From contig JAHHGS010000107.1 in the NCBI GenBank assembly GCA_019359715.1, forward strand, positions 1 through 41,722: a stretch of 41,722 nt of DNA, given 5' to 3'. Shown here one piece after another: positions 24,071 through 33,518 of this stretch. This DNA comes from Aphanocapsa sp. GSE-SYN-MK-11-07L (GTDB taxonomy: Bacteria > Cyanobacteriota > Cyanobacteriia > Thermosynechococcales > Thermosynechococcaceae). The position numbers and the translations under genes were made by a program. Numbering within the stretch: position 1 is the first letter of the stretch; every line of letters starts with the position of its first letter. The notes under the pieces are model-generated. The model made no database searches. It saw only the letters and a program-made list of their open reading frames with translations, and was not told where the DNA came from.

Positions 24071-25054
24071 ATGTTTCCCACTCATCGCCCGCGTCGGCTG
24101 CGTAACCATCCCCAACTGCGCCGGATGGTGCGGGAGAATGTCCTCACCACTAACGACCTGATTTATCCGCTGTTTGCGGTGCCCGGCGAGGGGATTGCCC
24201 AGGAAGTTAAGTCAATGCCAGGGGTGTTTCAACTTTCGGTAGACAAAATTGTTGAAGAAGCCAAGCAAGTTTACGACTTAGAGATTCCGGCGATCATTTT
24301 GTTTGGCATCCCGGCTGATAAAGACACCGATGCCACCGGAGCCTGGCACGACTGCGGGATTGTCCAAAAGGCAGCCACAGCCGTCAAACAGGCCGTCCCA
24401 GATTTGATCGTAATTGCCGATACCTGCCTGTGCGAATACACCAGCCACGGTCACTGCGGCTACTTAGAAATTGGAGATTTAACGGGGCGAGTCCTCAACG
24501 ACCCCACTTTAGAACTTCTGAAAAAAACCGCTGTCTCCCAAGCAGAAGCAGGGGTTGATATTATTGCCCCCTCTGGGATGATGGATGGCTTTGTGCAGGC
24601 AATTCGGGCCGGACTGGATGCGAGTGGGTTCACCGAGATTCCAATATTGTCCTATGCGGCCAAGTATGCTTCCGCCTACTATGGGCCATTTCGAGATGCG
24701 GCAGAATCTACGCCCCAATTTGGCGATCGCCGCACCTACCAAATGGACCCTGGCAACAACCGAGAAGCGATCAAAGAAATTGAGCTAGATATCGCTGAGG
24801 GGGCAGATATGCTGATGGTTAAACCTGCCCTGGCCTACATGGATATTATTTGGCAAGTCAAGCAAGCGTCAAACTTGCCCGTCGCTGCCTACAACGTCTC
24901 TGGCGAATATGCAATGGTCAAAGCCGCCGCCCTCAACGGCTGGATCGACGAAGAAAGAGTCGTGATGGAAACTCTGCTCGGTTTCAAGCGGGCCGGGGCT
25001 GACTTAATTCTCACGTATCATGCCAAGGATGCCGCTCGCTGGCTAAAGCCTTAA
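24071..25054 (+). CDS. hemB: Porphobilinogen synthase HemB
   Basis: Condenses two 5-aminolevulinate molecules to porphobilinogen, an early step of heme and chlorophyll synthesis. 327 residues. Two active-site lysines: K in [13 protein letters not shown] (about 200) and K in MVKPALAY (Schiff base, about 255). The metal site [14 protein letters not shown] has three Cys, the zinc-type pattern, unlike the Asp-rich sites of plants. The ATG follows atttgagagtct, a weak site. The gene is intact and separate from its neighbours. Confidence 0.95.
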   Translation: MFPTHRPRRLRNHPQLRRMVRENVLTTNDLIYPLFAVPGEGIAQEVKSMPGVFQLSVDKIVEEAKQVYDLEIPAIILFGIPADKDTDATGAWHDCGIVQKAATAVKQAVPDLIVIADTCLCEYTSHGHCGYLEIGDLTGRVLNDPTLELLKKTAVSQAEAGVDIIAPSGMMDGFVQAIRAGLDASGFTEIPILSYAAKYASAYYGPFRDAAESTPQFGDRRTYQMDPGNNREAIKEIELDIAEGADMLMVKPALAYMDIIWQVKQASNLPVAAYNVSGEYAMVKAAALNGWIDEERVVMETLLGFKRAGADLILTYHAKDAARWLKP

Positions 25055-25095
25055 TTTCTAATCGCCGCTAGATCAAATATCTTCAGAGTTGAACA

Positions 25096-25126
25096 GAAAA
25101 AGGCAGTAACATCTAACGCTACTGCC
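25096..25126 (-). terminator. Terminator of the fasciclin gene
   Basis: Stem GGCAGTA (25102-25108) with TACTGCC (25120-25126), 11-nt loop; on the minus strand it is followed by TTTTT. It lies between the hemB end and the fasciclin stop and could serve both. Confidence 0.7.
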
Positions 25127-25167
25127 CCTAACTCACTATAGATTTTTCGTGCTAGCCAAAGATTAGT

Positions 25168-25572
25168 TTAGGCAGGAAGCAGAACCGTATCGATGATGTG
25201 AATGACACCATTATCAGCAGCAACGTCAGGCGTTGTGACTGTAGAGGCGTTCACTTTGACGCCGCCGTTAGAAGCATCAATTTTTACCTCTGAACCTTCA
25301 ACCGTTTTGGCTGACTTCAGCTTAACCACATCAGCCGCCATCACCTTGCCAGAAACAACGTGATAGGTGAGAATTTGCTTGAGTTTGGGCAAATCCTTAA
25401 GCAGTCCTTCAACCGTCCCTTCAGGGAGTTTGGCAAATGCATCATCAGTGGGAGCGAAGACGGTAAAGGGACCAGCGCCCTTAAGCGTTTCTACCAGCCC
25501 AGCCGCTTTAATTGCAGAAACTAGGGTGCTGAATGAACCAGCATTAGCAGCAGTATCGACTATGTCAGTCAT
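25168..25572 (-). CDS. Fasciclin (FAS1) domain protein
   Basis: 134 residues, one FAS1 domain and nothing else. Typical motifs: [32 protein letters not shown] (H1 region), [10 protein letters not shown], and [12 protein letters not shown] at the end (H2). There is no signal peptide or lipobox, unlike many secreted FAS1 proteins, so it is cytoplasmic or released otherwise. Cyanobacteria carry several single-domain members of unknown role. The gene has its own terminator and faces hemB. Confidence 0.93.
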   Translation of the reverse strand: MTDIVDTAANAGSFSTLVSAIKAAGLVETLKGAGPFTVFAPTDDAFAKLPEGTVEGLLKDLPKLKQILTYHVVSGKVMAADVVKLKSAKTVEGSEVKIDASNGGVKVNASTVTTPDVAADNGVIHIIDTVLLPA

Positions 25573-25709
25573 GTATTACCTAGTTTGTTTTGTGTAGACA
25601 GCTACAATCTAAACTATTTTTAACAAATAAACACGATTTTATAAATCAAGCTAATCAATGAGCGGACTTTTTCCTATGAATGCAAACTTAGGATTACCTA
25701 CGAATTCAA

Positions 25710-25814
25710 GTGAAGCCCGCGTGTATTTTTCCGGTGTTTGAGCAAATCTTTGCGGGATTAGAACAAGCAGGACAGTTGCCGGAGGGTGGCAAATCGTTCA
25801 GCACTATGGTGTAG
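25710..25814 (+). CDS. Possible very small protein upstream of ispE
   Basis: GTG 25710 to TAG 25812-25814, 34 residues (VFEQIFAGLEQAGQLPEGGK in its middle). The sequence looks protein-like but no family is recognised and the ribosome site is weak. It may be a small gene, or the tail of a decayed gene, 53 bp before ispE. Confidence 0.25.
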   Translation: MKPACIFPVFEQIFAGLEQAGQLPEGGKSFSTMV

Positions 25815-25867
25815 ACGGCTGTTTGCTGTTGCTGTAAGGTCAAGTAGCACCTCCTGCTTAGTGCTGT

Positions 25868-26821
25868 ATGTCTAGATCGACCTATAAGCTGCTGGCTCCG
25901 GCCAAAATCAACTTGCTGCTGCAAATTGTTGGCGATCAGTTCGATGACAATGGCCGATCGAATGGCTATCACGAGTTGGTGATGATCATGCAGAGCATCA
26001 GCTTGGCGGATCAAATTCACCTGCGATCGCTGGGGGTGGATCGGATTCAACTCCACTGCGATCACCCGCAAGTGCCGCTAGACAGTTCTAACTTGGCCCA
26101 TCGAGCCGCAGCCTTAATGATGCAGAAGTTTCCAGGGCTGTCAGGCGTAGAAATTACGATTCATAAGCAAATTCCAATTGGAGCCGGGCTAGCTGGTGGT
26201 TCCGCCGATGCCGCTGCCGTTTTAGTCGGGCTAGACTTAATGTGGAATTTAGGCTTAACCCAAACTGAACTGCAATCTCTAGGCGGGCAATTGGGGTCAG
26301 ATGTACCGTTTTGTCTAGAGGGCGGCACTGCCCTTGCGCTAGGGCGAGGCGATCAGCTCGACTTTCTGCCGGGGTTAGAAAATATCTATGTGGTGCTGGG
26401 CAAGTATCGTAGCCTGTCGGTATCAACTCCTTGGGCTTACCAAACCTATCGGCAGCAGTTCCAAGCCAGCTACGCCAAAACCCCGGCCGAACAAGATGCT
26501 CGCCGCCACGCCAGCGGGTCGGGTTCGCTGCTGAAGGCGATCGCCCAGCGTGATATTGCTCAGATCGGTCAGCGGCTCACCAATGACTTAGAGCGAGTCG
26601 TCTTGCCGGCTCATCCTCAAGTCGCTGTCCTGCGGCAAACCTTGCAAGCGCAAAACCTGTTAGGGGTGATGATGTCTGGTTCGGGGCCAACCGTATTTGG
26701 GCTGGCCGAGTCAGCGGCGACAGCAGACCAGGCGAAAGCGAGGGTAAGAGCGGCGATCGCTGATCCTGACTTAGAACTATGGGTGGCGCAGTTTTGCAGT
26801 CACGGTATCCGTCTCCTTTAA
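25868..26821 (+). CDS. ispE: 4-diphosphocytidyl-2-C-methyl-D-erythritol kinase IspE
   Basis: Phosphorylates CDP-ME in the MEP pathway to isoprenoids. 317 residues. N-terminal motif APAKINLLLQI, GHMP ATP loop PIGAGLAGGSADAAAVL at about 100-115 and the C-terminal MMSGSGPTVFG at about 275. All three GHMP motifs are present, so it should be active. Its 3' end overlaps the convergent MFS gene by 45 bp (26777-26821). HIP1 octamers occur in the gene. Confidence 0.95.
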   Translation: MSRSTYKLLAPAKINLLLQIVGDQFDDNGRSNGYHELVMIMQSISLADQIHLRSLGVDRIQLHCDHPQVPLDSSNLAHRAAALMMQKFPGLSGVEITIHKQIPIGAGLAGGSADAAAVLVGLDLMWNLGLTQTELQSLGGQLGSDVPFCLEGGTALALGRGDQLDFLPGLENIYVVLGKYRSLSVSTPWAYQTYRQQFQASYAKTPAEQDARRHASGSGSLLKAIAQRDIAQIGQRLTNDLERVVLPAHPQVAVLRQTLQAQNLLGVMMSGSGPTVFGLAESAATADQAKARVRAAIADPDLELWVAQFCSHGIRLL

Positions 26822-28060
26822 GGTCTGAGCAGCAGCTTGCTGCGGCAGCAAGCTGAGGTGAACAAGCACCAGCACGCCTAAACCGATTAGCCCGCCAGAC
26901 AAAAAAGCGTGGGAATGCGCCTGATCGCCAAACCAGCCTTGAGAATAGCGCCCTAGCCAACCAGCCAAAGGATAGGCGATCGCCCACCAAAGATGGCTCC
27001 AAGCAAAGTGGGCCCCGTAAACCCGCCCTTGCCATTCGGTTGGAATCAAATCGGCAATTAGGGTTTGGGTGGGGACGTTAATCCAGCTTTCACCCATGCC
27101 GGCCAGCAGCCACAGCCCAAGCAGGGGCAACCAGCCGACGTAGTTGGCTGGCAGCAACGCCACCGTAATTAAAATGCCGCCCAGCCCCAAGAAGCTGAGA
27201 TAAGACTGCTTTTGACCATAGGCACCGAAAATCAGCGCTGCCAGGGTGGCACCGATACCAAAAGCAGCCATCACCCAGCCGTAATGAACGCTGCTCAGGT
27301 GCAGTTCTCCCTCGACATAGCTGACCGTATTGACCAAAATTTGCGCCCCGGCGATCGCCGCCACCAGTTGGACACCCAAAGCATACCGGAGCGGAGCTTG
27401 TCTGAACAGTAACCGAGTGCCTGCCTGCATATCCTGCCAGGTGTCAGTCAGCCGCCAGCTCTCCGCTCGATCAGCGGCTCGAATTTGATTCGGCAGGGTG
27501 ATAATCAGCAGGGCGGCAATCCAGAAACTGAGCGCATCCAGCAGGAAAATTTGTCTAATACCAACCCAGGCCGCCAGCCCACCCGCCATACCCGGCCCCA
27601 GCACTCCCAAAAGCTGCCCGGTAGCGCTAGAGAGGGCGATCGCCTGCGGATAATCTGCTTTGCTGGTCACAAGTGGAATCGTCGCTTTGTAGGTTGGGGT
27701 AAAGAGGGCATTAAAAATATTCAGGGCAATCATCAAGCCGTACAGTTGCCAAACTGCCGTTACCCAGGGCAACAGGGCTACCACAATCATGCGGGCAAAA
27801 TGAGCGATCGCCAAGATCAATTTGCGGTCGAACCGATCGGCGATCGCGCCGACCAGCGGAGAAACCACCACAAACGTCAGCACTCGCAGCGTCAGGGCAA
27901 CAGACAGCACGATTGCTGCCTGATCCCCCGCCAAATTAAAGGCCAGCAGCGCCAAACCCACCCAGGTGAGGGTATCTCCGAGTAGACTTACGGTTTGAGC
28001 CGCATAGAGGCGCAAAAATATGCGATTGCTGAGGCTGTGCAAGAAATCAAGCTTAGGCAT
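26777..28060 (-). CDS. MFS transporter (EntS/NreB-like group)
   Basis: 427 residues, about 12 membrane helices. The N-terminal part FLRLYAAQTVSLLGDTLTWVGLALL and the loop VSPLVGAIADRFDRK (the motif A loop between helices 2 and 3) identify the MFS_3 / EntS-like drug and siderophore export group. Substrate unknown. It converges on ispE and overlaps its end by 45 bp, so the two transcripts run into each other. It diverges from the M23 peptidase gene, sharing a 163-bp promoter region. Confidence 0.88.
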   Translation of the reverse strand: MPKLDFLHSLSNRIFLRLYAAQTVSLLGDTLTWVGLALLAFNLAGDQAAIVLSVALTLRVLTFVVVSPLVGAIADRFDRKLILAIAHFARMIVVALLPWVTAVWQLYGLMIALNIFNALFTPTYKATIPLVTSKADYPQAIALSSATGQLLGVLGPGMAGGLAAWVGIRQIFLLDALSFWIAALLIITLPNQIRAADRAESWRLTDTWQDMQAGTRLLFRQAPLRYALGVQLVAAIAGAQILVNTVSYVEGELHLSSVHYGWVMAAFGIGATLAALIFGAYGQKQSYLSFLGLGGILITVALLPANYVGWLPLLGLWLLAGMGESWINVPTQTLIADLIPTEWQGRVYGAHFAWSHLWWAIAYPLAGWLGRYSQGWFGDQAHSHAFLSGGLIGLGVLVLVHLSLLPQQAAAQTLKETDTVTAKLRHP

Positions 28061-28223
28061 GATACCGAGAAGAGATTCGTCTTAGTTTGTACGGAAGTTT
28101 CTGACTCTGCATCCAAAATTAGAAATTAGGCTGCGATTTTTACGACAGAAAACACACTGCCTGTAAGGGACAAAAGTCTGTTACAACTGAACTTGGCGTG
28201 ACTGCGGCTGATCAAATACTAAG

Positions 28224-29444
28224 GTGCGGTTTGCTCAAAATAGAAATCTCAACTTTCCACTCCTGGGTTGCCAGCGCTGGCGACTGCTCAGCGTTGGGCT
28301 AGCCTTTGGTCTGGGATTGCTCCTCATCTTGGGTCATGGATTGATTGCCACCGCTACCCAAACTTCGCCACCGAGCATCAAGGACTTGGAAAAATGGCGG
28401 AAAACCGTGAACGAGTATCGATCGGGGGTGAAGCAGCAGCGCCAAAAGCTGCAAAACCTAGAGGAGGCGGCTCGTGGTCGCCTGGGTGGACTTCAGCAAA
28501 ATGTTCAAATGACGGCGGCTCAAGTTGAGCAAGCCGAACTAACCCTCCAGCAAGCCGGGGAAGTCTTAAAGCAGCTTGAAGCAAATCTGAGCGCTGCCAA
28601 TCAAAAGTATCAGCAGCGGTTGGGGGTGACAGTGGCGCGGCTGCGGTTCTTGCAGCGTCAGCGCCCGGCGAATACCTTGTCAATGCTGCTAGCCAGTCAA
28701 GATTTAGGGCAGTTCGTCAGTCGCAGGCGACAGCTCCAGCGGGTTTATCAGGCCGACCAAAAGCTACTCGTGAGCTTAAAAGCAGACAGCGATCGCCTGC
28801 AAGCCCAAAAACAGCAGGTGCAGGTGCAATCGGCTCAAATTAGCGAACTCCGGCAGCAGCTATTGCGCCAAAAGGCAGACTATGAATCGCAAGCCCGCGT
28901 TCAGCAACAGCTCGTGGATAAGCTGAGCAGCGATCGCCAAGCCATGATCGATGCCGAAGATCAGCTCCAGCGAGACTCGCAAAACATTACTCAACTGATT
29001 CAGCAGCGGATTAGCTACTTGCCGAGAGCCACCCGCCCCGAAGGAACGATTATTTACGGCACCGGCCGGCTCAGCTATCCCAGCCAAGCCCCAATTACCA
29101 GCAGCTTTGGCTGGCGAATGCACCCAATTTTGGGCTATCGTCGCTTTCATTCTGGAACTGACTTTGGCGCGGGGATGGGCAGCCCAATCCGGGCAGCCGG
29201 AGACGGCAGGGTGATCTTTGCTGGTTGGCAAGGCGGCTATGGCAATACGGTGATTGTTGATCACGGCGGTGGCATTACTACCTTGTATGGTCACGCCAGT
29301 GAGTTGTATGTGCAGGAGGGGCAACCAGTTCAAAAAGGACAGGCGATCGCTGCGGTTGGCTCAACCGGCCTTTCGACTGGGCCTCACCTCCACTTTGAAG
29401 TCCGCGTAAATGGCGAACCTGAGAACCCAATGAATTATCTTTAG
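28224..29444 (+). CDS. EnvC-like murein hydrolase activator / M23 peptidase
   Basis: 406 residues from GTG. A hydrophobic segment near residues 14-40 (LSVGLAFGLGLLLILGHGLIATA) serves as signal or anchor. A long glutamine-rich coiled coil fills residues 50-260, and a LytM/M23 domain follows from about 285 (SSFGWRMHPILGYRRFHSGTDFGA ... GPHLHFEVRVNGEP). Zinc ligands are visible: H in RRFHSG, D in GTDFG and the HLH near the end, so the enzyme may be active, unlike E. coli EnvC. Role: peptidoglycan cleavage at division or cell separation. Confidence 0.9.
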   Translation: MRFAQNRNLNFPLLGCQRWRLLSVGLAFGLGLLLILGHGLIATATQTSPPSIKDLEKWRKTVNEYRSGVKQQRQKLQNLEEAARGRLGGLQQNVQMTAAQVEQAELTLQQAGEVLKQLEANLSAANQKYQQRLGVTVARLRFLQRQRPANTLSMLLASQDLGQFVSRRRQLQRVYQADQKLLVSLKADSDRLQAQKQQVQVQSAQISELRQQLLRQKADYESQARVQQQLVDKLSSDRQAMIDAEDQLQRDSQNITQLIQQRISYLPRATRPEGTIIYGTGRLSYPSQAPITSSFGWRMHPILGYRRFHSGTDFGAGMGSPIRAAGDGRVIFAGWQGGYGNTVIVDHGGGITTLYGHASELYVQEGQPVQKGQAIAAVGSTGLSTGPHLHFEVRVNGEPENPMNYL

Positions 29445-29486
29445 TCCTCAAACAGCCCTCTACACTAATCACTGTCTCACTTTCCT

Positions 29487-29582
29487 ATGCGTAACACTCG
29501 TTTATCTGAGCTGCTAATATTTTTGCTAGTTATAGTAGGTCTTGAGGGATTGGCGGTGCTGCCAGGATTGACAAAAGGTTGA
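29487..29582 (+). CDS. Possible single-span membrane peptide
   Basis: 31 codons, MRNTRLSELLIFLLVIVG..., with one hydrophobic helix at residues 8-25 after a basic start. This resembles small membrane proteins of cyanobacteria, but no clear ribosome site precedes it and no family is recognised. Confidence 0.3.
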   Translation: MRNTRLSELLIFLLVIVGLEGLAVLPGLTKG

Positions 29583-29674
29583 TTGACCATCAAGGATTAG
29601 CTCAAGATAGCCTGGATTTGCATACAGGTCGTAGTGTTACTAGGTAATTCTGAAATTAGATGCAGTGGCAACCC

Positions 29675-29851
29675 ATGAAATTTAATGTGACGGTTGATCG
29701 TGATGAAGATGGAGTTTGGATTACAGAATGTCCAAGCATTCCTGGTTGTGTGAGCCAAGGTCAGACGAAAGAAGAAGCTCTTGCAAATATTAAGGACGCG
29801 ATCGCTACCTGCTTGCAAGTTCGAGCAGACTTAGGGATGCCTTTGACTTAG
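29675..29851 (+). CDS. hicB: HicB-type antitoxin, without a HicA partner
   Basis: 58 residues from ATG 29675 (MKFNVTVDRDEDGVW); an upstream ATG at 29660 adds five. HicB fold signature: VTVDRDEDGVWITECPSIPGCVSQGQTKEEALANIKDAI. The DNA-binding C-terminal extension of longer HicB is absent. HicB proteins usually adjoin hicA, a small double-stranded RNA-binding RNase toxin; none is present, and the Dam methylase starts 8 bp after the stop. So it is an orphan, possibly now regulating other transcripts. Confidence 0.8.
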   Translation: MKFNVTVDRDEDGVWITECPSIPGCVSQGQTKEEALANIKDAIATCLQVRADLGMPLT

Positions 29852-29859
29852 GATTTTTA

Positions 29860-30702
29860 ATGCCCAAAACTTCTATTGCTAACCCTATCCTTCCCCGACC
29901 CTTTCTAAAGTGGGCAGGCGGGAAAGGGCAACTCTTAACTCAGTATTTGCCCTATTTTCAGCAGAATTACACTACTTATTACGAGCCTTTTTTGGGCGGG
30001 GGGGCTGTATTTTTTCATTTGCAGCCTCAGCGGGCAGTTCTAACAGATATCAACCCTGCCTTGGTCAATGTCTATTGCTGCGTTCGAGATCAGGTAGAGC
30101 CGTTAATTGGCCTACTCCAGCAGCATCAAACTCAGCACAGCCCAGAGTATTACTATCAGGTGCGTTCAAGTTTACCGGATACGAAACTTGCCCAAGCTGC
30201 TCGCTTGCTCTATCTCAATAAAACCTGTTTTAACGGACTGTACCGCGAGAATGCTAAGGGTGAATTTAATGTGCCGATCGGGCGCTATAAACAGCCGATG
30301 ATTTGTAATCCTGGCTTATTGCGGGCTGCTTCTGCGGCTCTCCAAGCCTGCCAAATTGCAGTCTGCTCGTTTGAAGCTGTGCTGGAAAATGCCAATCGTG
30401 AAGGCGATTTTGTCTACTTTGACCCGCCCTACTATCCGCTAAGTCCAACCAGCAACTTTACGGCCTATAGTCGGCATTCCTTTGGCCCAGAGCAGCAAAC
30501 TCAGTTGCGAGACACCTTTGCAATATTAGCTCAGCGAGGTGTAAAGGTGATGCTATCTAACTCAGATTGTGACTTTATCCGCCAGCTTTACCAAGACTTT
30601 CACATCCATAGGGTAGTCGCTAGCCGAGCCATTAACGTCAATGCTCAGCGGCGGGGCAAAATTTCTGAGCTATTGATTACCAGCTATCCAGTTGCAGACT
30701 AA
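29860..30702 (+). CDS. dam: Dam-family adenine DNA methyltransferase
   Basis: 280 residues, alpha-class Dam-type N6-adenine methylase. SAM motif [10 protein letters not shown] at about 17-26, [11 protein letters not shown], and catalytic DPPYYP at about 185. Dam enzymes modify GATC; in cyanobacteria GATC sits at the centre of HIP1 (GCGATCGC), which is dense in this genome, so it likely methylates HIP1 among other sites. No cognate endonuclease is next to it. It follows hicB after 8 bp (one transcript) and ends overlapping the convergent proB by 4 bp. Confidence 0.92.
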   Translation: MPKTSIANPILPRPFLKWAGGKGQLLTQYLPYFQQNYTTYYEPFLGGGAVFFHLQPQRAVLTDINPALVNVYCCVRDQVEPLIGLLQQHQTQHSPEYYYQVRSSLPDTKLAQAARLLYLNKTCFNGLYRENAKGEFNVPIGRYKQPMICNPGLLRAASAALQACQIAVCSFEAVLENANREGDFVYFDPPYYPLSPTSNFTAYSRHSFGPEQQTQLRDTFAILAQRGVKVMLSNSDCDFIRQLYQDFHIHRVVASRAINVNAQRRGKISELLITSYPVAD

Positions 30703-31811
30703 CGAGTTAGCACCAAATTATCTCGGTGCACAATCGTCTCGACTCCGGCGTAGCCCAGAATTGCAGGAATCTTTTCGGAATGATGCCCTTGAATTTGCCG
30801 CAGGTCAGTGCTGCTGTAGTTGACTAGGCCACGGGCAACCTCTTCGCCACTGGCATCGCACAGTTGCACCGCGTCATCGGGCTGAAACTCCCCATCGATC
30901 GCCGTAATTCCGGCTGCCAATAGCGATCTGCCAGCTTGGGTTAATGCTGCGATCGCCCCTGGATCTAAATACAATTTTCCCATTGGCACCAAGGCATGGG
31001 CAATCCAGCGCTTACGAGCGTTGATTGGCTTTGCCTGGGCCTCAAACTGAGTTCCTAACGGCTCTCCGGCCAAAATTTTCGGAATGTTGCCCGGCGATCG
31101 CCCCTCGGTAATCACCGTTCGCACTCCCGACTCTGTGGCAATTTCAGCCGCCGCAATTTTGGTCGCCATCCCACCTGTGCCCCAGATCGAGCCGCGATCG
31201 CCGACCTTTACCTGCTGTCGAGCTAGCTCATCCATGCTGCTGACCAGACTAATCGGTAGGGCATCTGGCTGCTGGCGCGGATCGGCGGAGTAGAGTCGAT
31301 CCACGTCGGTCAATAAAAACAGCCAGTCAGCTTCCACCAAACCTGCCACCAGCGCCGATAGGGTGTCATTGTCGCCAAACTTGAGTTCATCCACGGCCAC
31401 CGTATCGTTTTCGTTGACGATCGGAATCACGCCCAATTCAAATAGCGCTTGAAAGGTGTTGTAGGCATTCAAGTAATGCTGACGCTGGATCAAATCTCCC
31501 CGGGTGAGCAAAATTTGGGCAATTGGCTGTTGCAGGGTTGTAAATAGGTCGTCGTAGACCCGCATTAGCCGCCCTTGCCCGACCGCCGCGATCGCCTGCT
31601 TGAGAGCCATCGAACGGGGACGGGCAGTCAAGCCCAAGCGAGCGCACCCCACCCCAACCGCCCCGGACGAAACCAGAACAACTTGATGCCCCTGCTGTTG
31701 AAGCTGAGTCAAAACTTCGACCAACCGGGCGATCGTTGCTAAGGCCAAACTGCCTGTTTCAGGGTGAGTCAGGCTAGACGTACCAATTTTGACAACAAGG
31801 GTTTGCGGCAT
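30699..31811 (-). CDS. proB: Glutamate 5-kinase ProB
   Basis: First step of proline synthesis: ATP-dependent phosphorylation of glutamate. From ATG 31811 ([13 protein letters not shown]) 370 residues; 9 upstream codons to 31838 are poor. Kinase motifs: VVKIGTSSL at the start, [35 protein letters not shown] (about 140-165) and [12 protein letters not shown]. The C-terminal about 80 residues are a PUA domain, standard for bacterial ProB. It converges with dam. Confidence 0.95.
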   Translation of the reverse strand: MPQTLVVKIGTSSLTHPETGSLALATIARLVEVLTQLQQQGHQVVLVSSGAVGVGCARLGLTARPRSMALKQAIAAVGQGRLMRVYDDLFTTLQQPIAQILLTRGDLIQRQHYLNAYNTFQALFELGVIPIVNENDTVAVDELKFGDNDTLSALVAGLVEADWLFLLTDVDRLYSADPRQQPDALPISLVSSMDELARQQVKVGDRGSIWGTGGMATKIAAAEIATESGVRTVITEGRSPGNIPKILAGEPLGTQFEAQAKPINARKRWIAHALVPMGKLYLDPGAIAALTQAGRSLLAAGITAIDGEFQPDDAVQLCDASGEEVARGLVNYSSTDLRQIQGHHSEKIPAILGYAGVETIVHRDNLVLTR

Positions 31812-31905
31812 CAGCCAAAGATTATACAGCGATCGCAAATCGATTTTGAAATTTTGAACGCGCGACGCACCTTGTTAAAATATTCAGATTTATTCATGTC
31901 ATCAC

Positions 31906-31949
31906 AAAAACAAAGTGCCAGACCCTATAACTTTAGGATCGGCACTTTG
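31906..31949 (-). terminator. Terminator after the 52-codon gene
   Basis: CAAAGTGCC (31911-31919) pairs perfectly with GGCACTTTG (31941-31949), with an inner CCTA/TAGG pair. Read on the minus strand the stem is followed by TTTTTG. It begins one base after the TAG of the gene at 31951-32109. Confidence 0.7.
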
Positions 31950-31950
31950 C

Positions 31951-32109
31951 CTATGTATTTAGTTGAGATTTATGCTTAAGGTCTTTATAAGCCGACCTCA
32001 TTTCAATAAAATAATCATGGCAGACATCAGAAATCAGAATATGTTTCATAATATTTTCTTTATATTTATGATTCACATAAATTCGTTTCGATTTGTAAAG
32101 CTGGCTCAT
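31951..32109 (-). CDS. Small unknown basic protein with its own terminator
   Basis: 52 residues, MSQLYKSKRIYVNHK..., rich in Lys, His and Tyr with one likely helix (DVCHDYFIEMRSAYKDLKHK). No family recognised. The ATG (32107-32109 complement) is the only start before a stop in frame, and the sequence aagag lies about 7-8 bases upstream. A rho-independent terminator follows the stop within one base, which is strong support for a real transcript. Base composition is A+T rich compared with neighbours, which suggests transfer. Confidence 0.55.
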   Translation of the reverse strand: MSQLYKSKRIYVNHKYKENIMKHILISDVCHDYFIEMRSAYKDLKHKSQLNT

Positions 32110-32410
32110 AATGCTCTTGAGGGCTGAATACCTTGGAATAACTCAGCCCACAATCCCAGCCCAGGATGCGACAAGCCCAACCTTTCGGCTGCTTGAATCA
32201 TGCAATAACGCCGATCGCCAGATCAAGTTAACAAGCGCAATGTTAATACCATTTTGAAGATTGCACACGACAAATATATATTTGAAAGCTCGGCAGAGTG
32301 AGGCTTTTAGAGAATATTTGTTGCAGAATTAATTAGAACTGAGATAAGGTCAAGCTAGATGCCTGCCAATTTGGCTCAGCCCCCACTCATTAACCAAACT
32401 GATTCTGATC

Positions 32411-32905
32411 ATGCAACCTTTCAAGAGTCAGCCGGATTCTCTGATGACTGAACAACTGCCATCCCCAGCCTCCGAACCGGCGTGGAAAATTAAGCTGCTC
32501 TATGATGGGGCTTGTCCTTTGTGCCTGCGCGAGGTCAACTTTTTGCAAAAACGAGATGCTGGCCGGGGTTTGATTGCTTTTGTGGATATTGCCGACGATC
32601 GCTATTCTGCGGCAGCCAATGGCAACATTGACTTTGAAACCGCAATGGGGCGCATTCATGCCATTTTGCCCGATGGAAGCACGCTCAAAAATGTTGAGGT
32701 GTTTCGCCAAGTTTACGAGATTCTGGGCATGGGCTGGGTTTATGCTGCCACCCGTTGGCCCATCATCGGCCCAATTGTCGATTGGCTATACAGTGTCTGG
32801 GCTGATTGGCGGCTAGCTTTGACCGGGCGATCGGACTTAAAGACGATTGTTCAGCATCGCCAGCAGCGGTTGGGGGTACCAACCCAGTGTCGGTTGGAAA
32901 AATAG
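32411..32905 (+). CDS. DCC-family thiol-disulfide oxidoreductase-like protein (DUF393)
   Basis: 164 residues. After about 24 polar residues (to LPSPASEPAWK) the domain begins: KLLYDGACPLCLREVNFL with the CPLC motif at about 36-39 in the family position, then AFVDIADDRY, GRIHAILPDGSTLKNVEVFRQVYE and a C-terminal hydrophobic segment WRLALTGR. DCC proteins are thioredoxin-like and thought to act in electron or disulfide exchange; substrate unknown. A second in-frame ATG at 32444 is another possible start. Stand-alone gene. Confidence 0.88.
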   Translation: MQPFKSQPDSLMTEQLPSPASEPAWKIKLLYDGACPLCLREVNFLQKRDAGRGLIAFVDIADDRYSAAANGNIDFETAMGRIHAILPDGSTLKNVEVFRQVYEILGMGWVYAATRWPIIGPIVDWLYSVWADWRLALTGRSDLKTIVQHRQQRLGVPTQCRLEK

Positions 32906-32960
32906 TCGATGCACTGTCATAACTTGATTTTAGAAATGACTAGGATTTCTCGCTTGCAAC

Positions 32961-33500
32961 CTAAACCCTAGATCTCCCCACATCATAAGGATGGTTACGG
33001 TGCGGTATGTAGCGTCCTCTAGTTCTTATAACAGTAGACCGTAAAGCAGCAGGAGAAAGATTCCCTATCTCTGACCAGTTCTTAACTATTTCTAAAGTCG
33101 ATAGAATTTGCAGGTGAGGTGCTTCCCTTTGAAAAAAGGAAATTGCTTTCCTATCATCGGTAGCGATCGCCCAGCCTCGGCAAACCGCAATTGCACAGGT
33201 TGCAGATTCACCATCATCTCTCAGCTCAAAAACATAGTTTACGAATGTTTCCTGCTCACGCTCAAAATTGAAATCTATGACTGAGAGTAGTCCTTTTTTG
33301 ATCGCTGTTTCAAACTGATTTACATCCTGATTATTCTCATCTGTCAAGCGTTGGAGAGTCAGTAATTCTTTTTCTCTAACGACTTCAGTCACGACAACTT
33401 GAGCTGGAATGGATTTTACAATCTCGATCAAATGACCCGAAGCGCAGAAGTTCAGGACACAACAAGCATCAAGAACGACATGGGAGTGTTTAATTTTCAT
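32961..33500 (-). CDS. PIN-like toxin of the XRE-ImmA pair
   Basis: 179 residues. PIN-type acidic sites: D11 in VVLDACC, E near EVVREKEL, D in ELRDDGESATCAIA and D in AIATDDRKA; the sheet order fits the PIN fold. It follows an XRE-ImmA gene 19 bp apart in the same direction, and such pairs act as toxin-antitoxin or stress modules. The C-terminal tail RTRGRYIPHRNHP is basic and may contact nucleic acid. RNase activity is inferred. Confidence 0.7.
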   Translation of the reverse strand: MKIKHSHVVLDACCVLNFCASGHLIEIVKSIPAQVVVTEVVREKELLTLQRLTDENNQDVNQFETAIKKGLLSVIDFNFEREQETFVNYVFELRDDGESATCAIAVCRGWAIATDDRKAISFFQREAPHLQILSTLEIVKNWSEIGNLSPAALRSTVIRTRGRYIPHRNHPYDVGRSRV

Positions 33501-33518
33501 AACTCATCTCCCAATACC

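Larger units (their letters stand above)
31812..32410. other. Spacer with a small gene; otherwise featureless
   Basis: Apart from the 52-codon gene and its terminator (31905-32109, minus strand), the AT-rich stretch up to 32410 contains no supportable gene. The section 32240-32400 is AT-rich and may hold promoters for both sides. Confidence 0.35.

Noticed and set aside
26577-27035. Minus-strand frame of 152 codons over ispE and the MFS gene end
   Set aside because: Shadow of the two convergent genes; composition is arginine- and alanine-rich with no motif.
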